From: Zopfochytrium polystomum
Lineage: Eukaryota; Chytridiomycota; Chytridiomycetes; Chytridiales; Chytridiaceae
DNA: 39,273 nucleotides
NCBI GenBank assembly: GCA_025765615.1
Contig: JAIVFJ010000455.1
Coordinates: 1 to 39,273 of the forward strand
Reading direction: 5' to 3'
This document shows, piece by piece, positions 20,145-31,900 of this stretch (the stretch's first letter is position 1; each line of letters starts with the position of its first letter). The notes below the pieces were generated by a model. That model made no database searches, had not been told where the DNA came from, and saw only the letters and a list, made by a program, of their open reading frames with translations. Made by a program: the position numbers and the translations under genes.

Positions 20145-20720
20145 TCAAAACTGCCAATTCTTCTTGTTATGAACAACAACACAGCCTCCTTGCACCACAT
20201 GCTCATCCACCTTTTTCTGCGCTCTTTCGTGCATCTTCTCCGCCCCACTAATCAGCCCTTATTCCATTACCAACTTTTACGTGCTTGATCTCGTCGCGCG
20301 ACACGGGCTTCTTTTTGAATGGGTTCCCACGACTTTCCGCCGGACGCCGTCGACTTTGAAGCCGCGAGCCGGCTCGTCGATCCAGGTGCGTCACCGTGCC
20401 TCCGTTCCTTGTGTGAGAACTGTTGGCCTGAGCGCCCAGGTCTTGCACCGTCTACTCGTCGCTGGTGAGGGCAAAGTCGATCGCGCGATGAAAGATGAAT
20501 TGGTGGGAGCGGAATTTTTCGCTCTTGCTGCAGTCGGTCTGTGCGATTGAAAGTCAGCCAACTACTGCTATGGAGGCCCTTGTGCCCGGCGCTCGTCGAG
20601 CAGGGAAGATTGAGAGGGTGCTCGTCGCTGCGCAGTGGAGCTGGTGATGCCTCTGCCAGCTGGAGCGCTCCTCACAATACAGCCAAGGGCTGCGACTGCG
20701 ATGGCATTGGAAATGATCAT
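20145..20720 (-). pseudogene. Decayed tandem copy of the secreted Lys-rich gene at 21423-22545
   Basis: Seen: the 3' part reads TDCSKSEKFR, then GNPFKKKPVSRDEIKHVKVG and, after a one-base shift near 20255, LISGAEKMHERAQKKVDEH to a matching C-terminus (VHNKKNWQF). It aligns motif for motif with the third exon of the neighbouring gene. Upstream, 20720-20570 encodes a signal-peptide-like start (MIISNAIAVAALGCIVRSAP) resembling that gene's first exon, ending in stops. The middle exon and the acidic segment are missing. A truncated, frame-broken duplicate. Confidence 0.75.
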
Positions 20721-21422
20721 CGCGTGCGATGGGTTTCCATGCACCTCACAGGGCGCTAGCAGACACCGTCTTGTTCTTTTTACAGGCCGTTTGCTCTTTC
20801 CTCCGGTTCCTCTGGCTGCGCGCGGGTGAATTTCTGACATGCTTCCACGCCTTGCAAAAAAAAGTAGCTTTCACCGAGAGCATCGGCGCGGAGACTGGGG
20901 CGCACAAAATGTGCTTCGCCCACGTCCGCTTGATAGTCCCTGCCGCCATGAATTTTGCCTCTGTTCGACTCCATTGCTGAGTCCGCTCACACCAGCGTGG
21001 ATGAATTGGCCGTGGCGCAGCCGAGCACTGAGCCTCGCCAGCGCGCAATCGGTCGACGGAATGGCGCAAACAGCACTGGCGCTGTTGCTTTAGTCGACGC
21101 GTGTCGCTGTATTTCAGTCACTGCTGTTACCGCCCGCGGGTGGAAGTGCGGAGGCGAAAAGCAGACGCCAAAAGCCTGCTGAACTGTTTCAAGCCCTGTG
21201 AACGCGAACCGTTGGAGCATGACGTTGCGATCTGACCTGCGCCGCCACCGCCACCCACCACCGAAAACGTCGTCTGCTTAAAAAGAAATGACGTCACGCC
21301 AATGGGTTTTCCTCCCGCTTTTGGGGGCTCGTTCGTCAAAGTTTCACGTGAAAAATGACCAGAAAGGTTACTTGCATCGATAACGGCGTCTTTGCTTGTT
21401 CAAAGGTTCAACGTTCGTCCCA
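20721..21422. other. Intergenic interval
   Basis: Between the decayed copy and its parent gene. Short open frames exist on both strands but none shows a domain or matches an exon of the neighbour. I see nothing else here. Confidence 0.5.
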
Positions 21423-22545
21423 TCAATACTGCCCGTTCTTTTTGTTATGAACAACAGCACACCCGCCCTGCTTGATATGCTCATCCACCTTTTTCTGTGC
21501 CCGCTGTTGCATCGCCTCCGCCCCGCTGAACCACCCCCTGACCCCACTTCCAACTTTGACGTGCTTGATCTCGTCGGGCGAGGTCGGCTTCTTCTTGAAC
21601 GGGTTCCAGGACTTTGACGGAGACTTGCTCCCAACCGCTGCTGCCGCCGCCGCCGCCGGTGCCTGCGCTGCGGCGGACTCGGGAACCTTCTCGGCATTTG
21701 CCGAACCGGCGGACAGCTTTGAGGGAGCCGAGTTGGTGCGGACGAGCGGCTTCTTTTGGTAGGGTGTGAGGGGGTTCTTTGACGAGAGTGGGTTGTTTTT
21801 GATTGCGTCCTGGACGAGAGAGTCCACGTCGGTGGCAGCGTCGGCGACAAAGTCGTCCACAGCACCGTCTTCGTCCAGGTCGCTCTCGGCCCACTCTTCC
21901 TCTTCGAATAGAGAGTCAATCGCCCTGCGAAGTGAAGAGACGGTGTCGGGTCTGAACTTCTTCTTCTTGCTGCAATCCGTCTGCGCGTGTTCGTCATATT
22001 GAAAGGTTTCAGCCAAACACGATCGGGGACGTAAAAAACGAAGCGACTCATACCAATGTGTGGGTCCTTGTTCCACCGCAGACCGAGTAGCAGCTTTGGG
22101 ATGGATCCTCCGCAAAATGGTTGACTCGCTTCGATTCCTTGTCCTTGTCCTCTTCGAATTTTTTCTTGTAGTTTTCCTGAGTCGCCTTTTGGGCCACCTT
22201 TCGTTGTCGATGGTGACCCTTACAATAGGTTAGACAGGGTGGGTCAAACGTGCACAACAAACGCACGGTAGTGCTCACCTCCACAAATGCCTTTCCTGCT
22301 CCAACAGCTGAAATCCCAGCTGCAGTTCCAAAGATGGTGGCCGAGATGGGATCCACACGGCGGAAGAGGCCCGACACTAAGCTGCGAGCAGCATAGACAG
22401 ATGTGGCTGACGATTGCCGGGGAGCGAGGAGGAGCGAGGCGGGTGACGAAGAATCCTCATTAGCGCCACGGATCGGTGCCGCTGTTGCCGAGCCGGCCAG
22501 AGTGACGGCGGCTAATACCGCTAGAGAGAAGCGAAGGACAAGCAT
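21423..22545 (-). CDS. Secreted Lys/Ala-rich protein of unknown function
   Basis: Seen: three exons (22545-22279, 22218-22054, 21980-21423), phase-0 introns of 60 and 73 nt, 329 residues. The N-terminus is a clear signal peptide (MLVLRFSLAVLAAVTLAGSA, cleavage plausible after ATA). A hydrophobic segment, about residues 65-85 (SATIFGTAAGISAVGAGKAF), may be a second helix. The rest is charged: KKKFEEDKDKESKR, an acidic stretch (LFEEEEWAESDLDEDGAVDD), an Ala/Pro-rich linker, then a basic end with WNPFKKKPTSPDEIKHVKVG and QKKVDEHIKQGG. I do not recognise the family. The broken copy next door keeps the C-terminal motif best, suggesting that part matters most or is the youngest. It could be an exported or membrane-associated lineage-specific protein. 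Confidence 0.72.
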
Positions 22546-23928
22546 TATTCTTGCGTGCTATTCGACGTGTGGCAGTCAGCAGAGTGAAGGGGGGTGGAAT
22601 TTATAGGGTTTCCCAGCCGGGGCACATCGCACAATGGGCGCAGCGCGGCTGGATGCAGTGGAAGTTGCTGAGAAGATCAGGACAGTTTGCTTGGACGGGC
22701 GCTCCCCATTTTTCGTTCCACCGGCGCCCCCGCTGGGCTTCCGTCGGGTATCACTGCGGGCTCAGCCGCAAACACGGGCAGACAAGCAGGCGTTGGCGGC
22801 GCATCAATATTAGGATAAATTATTTGGCAAGCGCAATGGGCCGACAGAATGGCGCGCACTGCGAGCAATATCGGTATCGCACGGGAAAATTGCGTCATTT
22901 GCAGGAAAATCCCGGAAAAACCAATCGGAACCTAATTGCTGTTTTACACAATGCGAAGGGAGTTTAGTAGTGCCGGGAAAAAGGAAAACGTTTCACTCAG
23001 TCCGCCCTATTGCCGCTTGCCGGCTTGCGTGATTGAACAGCTCGTCCAAATCTCCACCGCCGCCGTCAAGTTTCTCCCTCTCCTTTTCTGTGGGGGGGCT
23101 CTTTTGAACACCAGAAGTATTAGCGAGTCCGAAAAACTCAAAATCGCACACGAAGAGCAACAGGGCTGACGGAGCTTTCCAAAATGGTAAATCAACTGCT
23201 GAGCCTATCAGTTGCAGGGTACTTCATCAACATACCTGGGGTCTTCAGGAGCAGGTGCATGAGGCATCAAGCGGGAAGACTTGACTGGATAAAACCAAAT
23301 GGGGAGAATGTTTGTCGCGAAACAGAAATGATGTTATTTTAACTGTTCATTCTTGGACTCCGATTCTAAGATGAGCGACGAACAAAACAAGAGGCAAAAT
23401 GCTGATCATTGCAAGTCAGTCGAGATCTAAATTGGGCTGGAATCCGACAATCGCGTGGAACTTGAGGAGGGCCTGGCTGCGAACGAAATCGCTGTTCTTT
23501 TGGTTTGGTTTTCCGTCAAGCAACAAAACTTCCGGCTCACGGATGTCTGTTCCTCCGAGCCCGGCGATCCGAGATCCGTGCAAAGGCTGGCTGCAGCCCC
23601 CTCGCCCACTGTCCAACTGGGACGCTGCAAGTAACCCTTTACTATACAGAAAAAGAGGGGACTGCATAAAGCTGTGACAAATGCTTACAAACAAAGACAA
23701 AATAAAAGTTGAATACATAAATTGAGAAGTCTTTAGCTCCTTGGATTGTTTGTTTGGCAACGACTAACGACTGAGCACCACCAAGTACCACTCACTGGCA
23801 GCACAACAAGCACAACTAGTCCAACTACTCGTTCGCAGGGCTCGAGTGACGCGACTTATGTGCTTCTGCAGCAGCTAACACACCTCCATTTGCCTGTAAG
23901 CACGCAGAACGCGCTACTCCTACTACCA
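22546..23928. other. Divergent intergenic interval
   Basis: About 1.4 kb between two divergent genes, so it should hold both promoters. No TATA box in a convincing position and no gene-like frame seen; the 114-codon minus frame at 23416-23760 lacks an ATG start and any domain. Confidence 0.5.
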
Positions 23929-26800
23929 ATGACCTTTATGCGACCGCGCCGTCCGAACCCCACTGGCACCAGCGGCGGCGGCGGTGTCGTCATCGCCGCA
24001 GCTGCCGCAGCCTTCTTCGTCACCCGCCGGGCCCACGCGTTCACGAGCTGGCGAAGCGACGGCGCCCGGTGCGCGCTTTTCGTCGGAGGTGGCTTCCGCG
24101 GCAATCCCCTTGTCCTCCCCCTCCCCGCCGTCCTGCTACGCGGCCTCTCCCACAGCGGCCGTGCCAGAAGCCTCTTGTCCGCCTCCTCCGCCTCCGCGAC
24201 CTTCAGCCCTCGCCCTCCGTCGTCGTCGTCCTCGCCCATCCGCACTTTTCGACGCAATCAGACCGATTGGGTCTCAGTGCTGCCTTCGCAATTGCCGCCG
24301 CCGCCGCTCGTTTTTCAGCAGTCCAACACGCGGCGTACGGCCGTCGGAAGTGGGCGCGTTAATCCTGTGGGCCTCTCCGGTATGACAGCGGCTCCGTTCA
24401 ACATCGCTGCTGCTTTTTGGCCACTTGCTCGGCTAAAAGCGGCTTCGACAACCGCGGCACTGTCCTCCGGAGCCATCGACGTGAGAGGCGGCCGCCTACA
24501 CTCCGCTTCGTACTCGACGAGAGTCGCACCCCCACCGTCGCCGCCGCCGCCGCCTCGGAATTCTCCCTCGCTCAAGCGAGGCCACTCGATTTTTCGTCGC
24601 GCCTTTCGGTTTCTGGGATTTTCCCTTACCTTCGTTGTCGCCGCCGCGCTCACTGCCGCTGTCGTCGTCATTATCTACCTGACACCGATCGTGATGCCGC
24701 CGCACGAAATGGTCGGCCACGCCCTCAACGTTCTGTTGCGATCTGCTCTGACTATGATTGCCGCCACCGCCATCGCCCTCGAGTACAGCATTTTGTTTTC
24801 ACAGTGGTCAGAGTATAGCAGCGACGAGTACAAGGCCGCCCGAAACGTTGTGCACAAAAGGGCCGCAGAGTGGCTGCTGTGGTTGGCGCGGATCCAGAAG
24901 GGCATCTATATCAAGGTTTGTCATTCCTCAGCGGGCGGCCATTTTTAACACAAAGACCATAGTATATGCAGCACATTGCTTCGATGACTTACGTCGCTCC
25001 GGAACCGTACACGTCGACGCTCAGCGTTCTGCAGGTGAGCAGATGGCCGTCTGTGTGTCACTGCACTTGCTGGGACACTTCTGCAGCTCACTTGCCGATT
25101 CGTCAAGGACAAAGCGCCCTTCCGTCCGTTCTCCGTTGTGACCAAGGTCGTAACCGACGAGCTGGGCATTGCATCCGTCAGCGAGCGGTTCTCCGAATTT
25201 GAGGAAACCCCAATCGCTGCAGCCTCCCTTGCTCAGGTTCATCGAGGTAGGTAGTCGTCTGCTTTCGATCGAACCACCTGAACTCAACAATGATGCCTGC
25301 TTAGCAACAACAACCGACGGCCAGCTCGTGGCTGTTAAAGTCCAGTACCCAGACGTCGCCCGCCTCCTGGTCCTTGACACAGCCACCATGCAGCTGCTCT
25401 CCGACATCGCGGGCTACCTGTTCCCAGACTTTTCCTTCTCGTGGGTCGTGACCGAGTTCCGCCAGACGCTGCTCGCAGAGCTGGATTTTACGAGGGAGGG
25501 CCGCAACTGCGACGCGTCCAACGCTCGGTTTGCGCATCGCAGGAACAGCGTGCGCTGCCCCGGCGTCCGCTGGGACTTGACGAGCGAGCGCGTTCTGACG
25601 ATGGAGTTTGTCGACGGAGTCAAGGTCAACCACGTCGAGGGGTTGAAAGCGCTGGGCGTCAACCCCAGGGACGTCGGAACGCTTGTTTGCGATGCGTTTG
25701 CTGAGATGATATTTTGTCACGGCGTCGTGTGAGCCAGCTTCCATTCTTATCTTTTTTTGATGGAAAGAAGCGTGAGTTAACTTCACAACCCCCCCCAAAA
25801 AAAAACATTTAACAGGCATTGCGACCCTCACGCTGGCAACATGCTGGTAGTCAAGTCTCCTGCAGATCCAACAAAACCACAGCTGGTACTGCTGGATCAC
25901 GGCATGTATCGGTCCCTGGACAACAGGTTCCGCGTGCTCTACTGCAAGCTATGGAAAGCCATGGTCATGGACGACTCGCAGCTTCTTTCGGAGGTGTCCA
26001 CGGAGCTCGGCGCGGGAGGACAGGAAAGGTTGGTTTGACTCCATTTTTTGTACTTGATTTTCTTTTCGTATCTCGATTTTGGTGCACTTTGTGACAATCA
26101 AAACTCACCCCACCACCGACAACCACCACGTCTCAGCCTGTTTCCCGTCATGTTCACGGGTCGCACAATGGACTCGTCCACCCGGCTCGGCTCCGAGATG
26201 ACCCACGCCGAGCGCGCACGGCTGCACGCGTCCATGCGCTCTTTCAGCGCCAACGACTTCGTGTCGTTTCTCGAGTCCCTGCCGCGCGACATGCTCTTTG
26301 CCGTGCGGATCGGCAACCTGGTCCAGGGGATCCACCGGGAGCTCGGCGGCGCGAACGTTGAGCGATTCTGGCTGAACGCGGCGTATGCGGTCAAGGGCAC
26401 GTGGTGCGTGGGGACGGACGAAAGGGAGCGAACGGTCGCCGAGGCGGTTCGGGCAGCGCATTTAAGCGAGCTGGGAGGAAACGATGATGGTGGGAGGATT
26501 GGCAGGCAGCAGATGAGCGCGCGGTGGAGCGCGCGCGGGCTGACCGTGAGGACCCCGCTTTCTCTGATGGATGGGCTTCACGGCTGGGCAGCGCAGATCG
26601 GCTTCTTGCGGGACATGGCGTGGCTTGGCGTCAAGCGATGGGCACTGGACCGGATGATAGAGGTCTTTTTCGTGGTCATTACCGTACGGGACTGGGTGTA
26701 CGCGGACGCAGTGGCCGTGGAGGCGGCAGCAGCAGCCGCCGCCGCAGTCGACGAAGACGAGCGGGGGCCGTTCGGGCCACTACCGACCTACTCCGTTTGA
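23929..26800 (+). CDS. ABC1/ADCK (UbiB-like) atypical kinase, ADCK1-type
   Basis: Seen: six exons (23929-24915, 24963-25034, 25087-25246, 25305-25728, 25816-26028, 26137-26800) joining in frame to 839 residues. An Arg/Ala/Ser-rich N-terminus of about 220 residues, compatible with mitochondrial import, precedes a helix (FLGFSLTFVVAAALTAAVVV). The kinase core has ETPIAAASLAQVHRA (the Ala-rich loop replacing the P-loop), VAVKVQYPDV (beta3 Lys), FTREGRNCDASN, VHCDPHAGNML (catalytic loop) and LLDHGMY (the DHG form of the metal-binding motif, as in ADCK1). Established: ADCK/COQ8-family proteins act at mitochondrial membranes in coenzyme Q or lipid homeostasis. Odd: the family's KxGQ motif, expected at the second exon join, reads KYMQ (acceptor at 24962) or is lost (acceptor at 24971). 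The start could also be 23938. Confidence 0.9.
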
Positions 26801-28931
26801 ACGAGCGGGCACAATATCTCATTACTTGATTCTTTTTCCATTTCGACCGACCTCATGATGTGCGGATGATGTCACGTTCACTCTTTTTATTAGACCGCCG
26901 AAGCGTGAAGGTCCACAAAGAGACTGGAGTGTGATGAGATCCAACGTTCATGATAATTTAAGGCTTCTAAGGACAGTTTGCCAGCAGCAATTGTCACGGT
27001 GGCTTAAACGTCGAAGGACCCAAACAAATAAAAGGAAACCCGCTGTTTCTCAAAGGTTCTTTGAACGGTCCAAGTTACTGGCTCACCGCCAACGAAAGGC
27101 GAGGCAGAGACTTGAACCTCCAAAAGAAGCTTCTTTCTTGCTGGAGGTTCCGGGAAGTTCCACCCTGGGTCCAGTCAGCCGGGTCACCTGCAGGCAAACC
27201 GAATGTTCGCATCTGAGAGGTACCCACGGATACGAGTAAAGCAATTTGCTGGTCAACAAAGGGGGAAATGCACAAGAAGCTCTGTAAGCTGAGAAATCCT
27301 CTGATAACTCCAAGTTAACCGTCCACACAACCGACCGATCGGTAACGCATCGAAGGGTCAGACTCAGACTTCAGAGGAATCATCCAGTCACACACGAGCG
27401 TGTCAAAGTAGGAGCAGAAAGTAGGAGCGGGACGAGTCCAGGTTCTCCGTAAGAGGTCCAAGTTACTGGCTCAAAGCTCTGTAATTCGGCAATGAGGCAG
27501 AAACCCGGGTCCCGAAGAACGTGGACTTGTTTAAAATCAACGTGAGTTGGAAATCGGAATATCGGGAGCTGCGCGCCGAGGCGAATCAAGTAGGTGAGTG
27601 CCGAGTGGCGGCAACGGTGACGTCCCCGTCCGCTTTAGAAGCTAAATGCTAAGTGCTTCAGACGCAAACTGAGGATTCGAGAGATCGGCAGTTAGGTGAA
27701 ACGAAAGCACGATTCGTTTGCACTCTCATCGCCAGTTCACCAAAAAAATCCAAGTTAACTGTTCAGGCGGGACAGCCAACCCGAAGAGTGAAACTCAGAT
27801 TCTTGGCGACCCGGAGTGGGAGGTGAACGGAAAGGCGACGCCGAAACGGAGAGGTGGGCTGGGGGCGTTGGGAATGAAGTGGCACAGGCATCAGGCAAGG
27901 TTCTCATTAAAGTCCAAGTTACTCGCCAAGCAGAACGAGCCAGTGTCGGGGAGAAACTCGGATCAAGAAGAACCATGCGCTTTGGCGATGGACGGGTGGT
28001 TGGAGAAGCGGGTTGTTGGATTGGATTATATTTGTGAAGTGATTGTGGGAAGGGATGGTGTGCGTCGATTCATGAAGGTAGAGGAGGAATGGCTGCGATC
28101 GTTCCTCGTGCTCGTGTCGAGTGAAGGTGAGGAGATGGGGCGGGGAAGGATGCAGCCTATGAGACTGGAGGGGAGAACCTTGGATCTTATATACCAGAGA
28201 GTGGCTTGGTCCGCCGCATCAACCAAGCAGAACTTGGCAGGCGAGCGCGCCACCCTCGCGCGACGCATCTCCGCTCGGTCCACAGCCGCCAAGCGCGACA
28301 AGAGAACAGCAAGCTGTTCGCTTGCCGTAATGAGCGCACACTCGAACTAAGCCACGAACCCACATGCAAAGCACGAGCCTCCACGTTTTTTTTTTTGTTT
28401 TTGTGATTGCACCAGGTTTCAATGCTTCATATTGAAACGACGGATAAGGATGATGCAATGAGAGCAAGGAGCAAGTATATTTTTTGTCTGAAGGTGTGAA
28501 GGTGTAATTACTTGCGGAATGCCACACAACCCGAAAAGAACAGTCTTTCTTCCGGAAAACTTCTCGGCATGCTGGGATTTGCTCGAGGCGATCCAACAAC
28601 CTTCATTCCCTCAGGTGACAGGTATCATTCGGAGTGCTTAGCAGACCTTGCTTCACTCTCCCATACTATCTGTAAAATAGCAGAACTAGTCGACGAACTT
28701 GCTGTGTATTTTTGAAAATGCAGGTTGAAGTGACTGTAGCAAGCGATAAAGATATCCCCCCAAAACAAAACAGAAGATGAGAAAAAGTGGCTGAAACAAA
28801 GCCACTCAACGGGCAAGCAAATGAGAGAGGGTGCCAAAAAATGGGTTGGCTTGATGAGTGCGTGTGTTTGAAGCACTCCTACAAGTGAATGTGTTGGGGG
28901 TTGAAACTCACCCCCTCACGGTTAAAAGGTT
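26801..28931. repeat. Gene-poor interval with a dispersed TCCAAGTTA motif
   Basis: About 2.1 kb without a convincing gene. The 10-mer TCCAAGTTA(A/C) recurs at 27069, 27309, 27457, 27749 and 27913, always on the plus strand, and an exact 19-nt copy (GGTCCAAGTTACTGGCTCA) occurs at 27067 and 27455. Several copies are followed 40-60 nt later by a GAGAAACTCGGA-like string. A TATATA lies at 28188-28193. The 210-codon frame at 27718-28350 has no ATG at its start and no domain. This could be a non-coding transcript or decayed repeat; I cannot identify it. Confidence 0.5.
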
Positions 28932-31900
28932 TCACGCAAGGGCGTTCAAGTTCTGGTCCTTGACCAGAGCCGCGTACACGCCGTTCAACGCCAGCAGCTC
29001 AAAGTGCGTGCCCAGCTCCGCGACGCGCCCGTTCTTGATCACCGCAATCTGATCCGCGTTCTGGATCGTCGACAGCCTGTGCGCGATCGTGATCGTCGTC
29101 CTCCCCCCAGCCTCGATCGCCGCGTCGATCGCCTGCTGCACCAGCTTCTCCGACTCCGAGTCCAGCGCCGACGTTGCCTCGTCGAGCAGCAAGATCCGCG
29201 GGTTCCGGATGAGCGCCCGCGCGATCGCCACGCGCTGCTTCTGCCCGCCAGACAGCTGCCCGCCCTTGTCCCCGACCCGCGTGTCGTACCCGGCGGGGAG
29301 GCCGGCGACAAAGTCCGCGATGTTGGCCATCCTCGCGACCTCGGCGAGCTCGGCGTCGGTGACGTCGGTGCGGTCGGACCCCGCGAGGATGTTTTCGCGG
29401 ATCGTCATGTCGAAGAGGGTCGGCTCCTGGCTGACCAGCGCCATGTTGGCGCGCAGCCCGCGCTTCATGTCCATGGATTTCACTTCGGTGCCGTCGATCG
29501 TCACGCTGCCGGCCGAGTTGTCGTAGAACCGCTCCAGCATGCCGATCGTCGTCGACTTGCCGGAACCGGAGGGCCCGACGAGCGCGATCGTTTGGTTCTT
29601 CTTGCCAGAGAGGTTCAGGTGGCCGTTGAAGATGGGCTGGTCGGGCCGCGCAGGGTACGTGAACGCGACGTTCTTGAACTCAAAGTTGCCCTCCATGTTG
29701 GTTGGCACGACGCCCGGCTGGTCCGGGTCGATCTGGGTCTGTCGGTCAATCAGCTCGAGCGTCTTGATCGCCGAGATCTTTGCCTTGCTGAACGTCGACA
29801 GGAACGTCGACGACCGCCCGATCCCCTGGGACATGATCATGACCCCCATGATGACCGTAAACACGTTGCTAAACTCCGAGTTGCAAATGTTGGCCAGCTC
29901 CAGCCCGGCCCAGAACCCGAGCGCGTTGAGCCACTGCGTGATCGCCTGGTTCACGCCGTTGCCGAGCGACGACGTGTACGCCTTGTTGAGGGCCAGCTGG
30001 TGCGGCCGCTCGTTCTCGGCCCAGAACCGGTCTTCAAAGTACGCCTGCCGGTTCAGCGCCGCCACAGTGCGGATCTCCTTGATCGCCTCCGCGGCGACCT
30101 CTCCGGACTCGGCGTAGGCCTTTTTGGTCGCGTCTTCAAAGCCCTTTCGCACCCGCGCCTCGTAGTACGTTGAGATGACCAGGAAGGGGACGCCGATGAG
30201 GCAGATCAGGGTCAGCGCCCAGCCGTAGTAGAACGCGATGACCAGACCCGCGATGGCGGTGGAGACGAGCTGGGCGACGTCGCCCCAGACTTTGGTGACC
30301 ATGTCCCCGACGCTGGACGCCTCCGTGGCGAGCGCCGTGGTCAGGGCGCCGAGGCTGTTGCCCTCCTGGTCAAAGAAGCCGCCCTCCTGCCGCATGATCG
30401 AGGCGAACGCCATGTTGCGCAGACGCCGGGTCATGGCGGCGCCGGCCGTCTCGAACGAGAGGATTTGCGTGCCAAGGCCGAACAGGACGCCGATGGCGAG
30501 AATCACAAAGGAAAATGCGTAGAGGTTGGTTCCCTGGAAGGCGGGCGGCAGCGAGCCTGCGATCTGGTCTGCGTAGAGGCCGACCAGAGCGCGAGTCAAG
30601 ACGTAGGCCATGATGGGGCTGACCGCGCCGGCGATGCCGGCACCGAGCAGCCCGTATCCCAGCAAGTGCCACTCCGGCCGCATGATCTTGAGGACGCGCA
30701 TCATCGGCGCCTTCTGGCTCCGGTTCGTCTGCTTGTCCTTTAACTCGTTGGCTTTGGACCGCGCGAGAACCCGCGTCCGCATCTCCTCTTTGTTCTCCGT
30801 CCAAAGGCTCTTGCCGTGGCCCTTGCCGGTGCCGCTGCCGATGTTGTCGACGTTGACGACCATAAAATCCGTCTTGGCCGTCTCGATCTCCTTCGCCTCG
30901 GCCGCCAGCTCCTTTTGCAGCTCCGCGTCCGAAATGTGCCCGTACTCCTCAACGTTCTCCGCGCTAGCGCCCTCGCCGCTGGTGAGCTTTGCGTCGTTGG
31001 CGCTCTTGAGCTTCTGCTTCTCGACCAGTTCGAAGTACACCCCGCCGCGCGCGATCAGCTCGTCGTGCTTGCCCGTCTCGACGATGCGCCCCTCGTTCAT
31101 AACGATGATCAGGTCCGCGTTGCGGATCGTGGACAGCCGGTGCGCGATGACCACGGTCGTGCGGTCCGCGGCGGCGACGTCCAGCGCGCGCTGCACGATG
31201 CGCTCCGACTGCGTGTCGAGCGCCGACGTCGCTTCGTCGAGGAGCAGCACTTTCGGGTTGCGGATAAGCGCACGTGCGATCGCGATGCGCTGCTTCTGCC
31301 CGCCGGACATCATCCCGCCGTGCTCGCCCACCATCGTGTCGTACCCGTGCGGCAGGCTAGTGATGAACGTGTGGCAGTTGGCCATCTTGCACGCCGCGAC
31401 CAGGTCGTCCTCCGACACTTCGCTCGTGGCTCCAAGGAGGATGTTTTGCTTGATCGTCAGGTTGAAGAGCACAGGCTCCTGCGAGACGACGCCAATCTGC
31501 GCACGCAGCCACTTGATATTGTAGTCCTTGATGTTGCGGCCGTCGAAGAGCACCTCGCCGCCGATCGCGTCGTAGAACCGCTGGATCAGCCCGACGCAAG
31601 TCGACTTGCCCGACCCGGAAGACCCCACGAACGCCACCGTCTGCCCCGGCTTGATCTTGAGGCTAAAGTCGTGGAGGATGGGGATGTCCGGGCGGGATGG
31701 GTAGTGGAATTTTACGTGCTTGAACTCGATCGTGCCCACGACTTCGTTGGCCTTGATGCCGTCATCGGAGCGCGGGTCGATGGTTGGCACGCGGTCGATG
31801 GTGTTGTAAATGTTGATTGCCGCGCCGCGGGCGGACGCGACGGCCGAAAGGTTGCTTGGGATGGCGATGACGGCGAACGTGCCCATCATCATTGAGAAGA

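Noticed and set aside
23416..23760. 114-codon minus-strand frame
   Set aside because: No ATG at its start, no domain, and located in a divergent promoter interval.
27718..28350. 210-codon plus-strand frame
   Set aside because: It starts at TTG, has no recognisable domain and overlaps the dispersed-motif region; too weak to call.
29004..31895. Long open frames on the plus strand opposite the ABCB transporter
   Set aside because: They are antisense shadows of the GC-rich ABCB exon; they have Arg/Asp-rich low-complexity translations and no domain.
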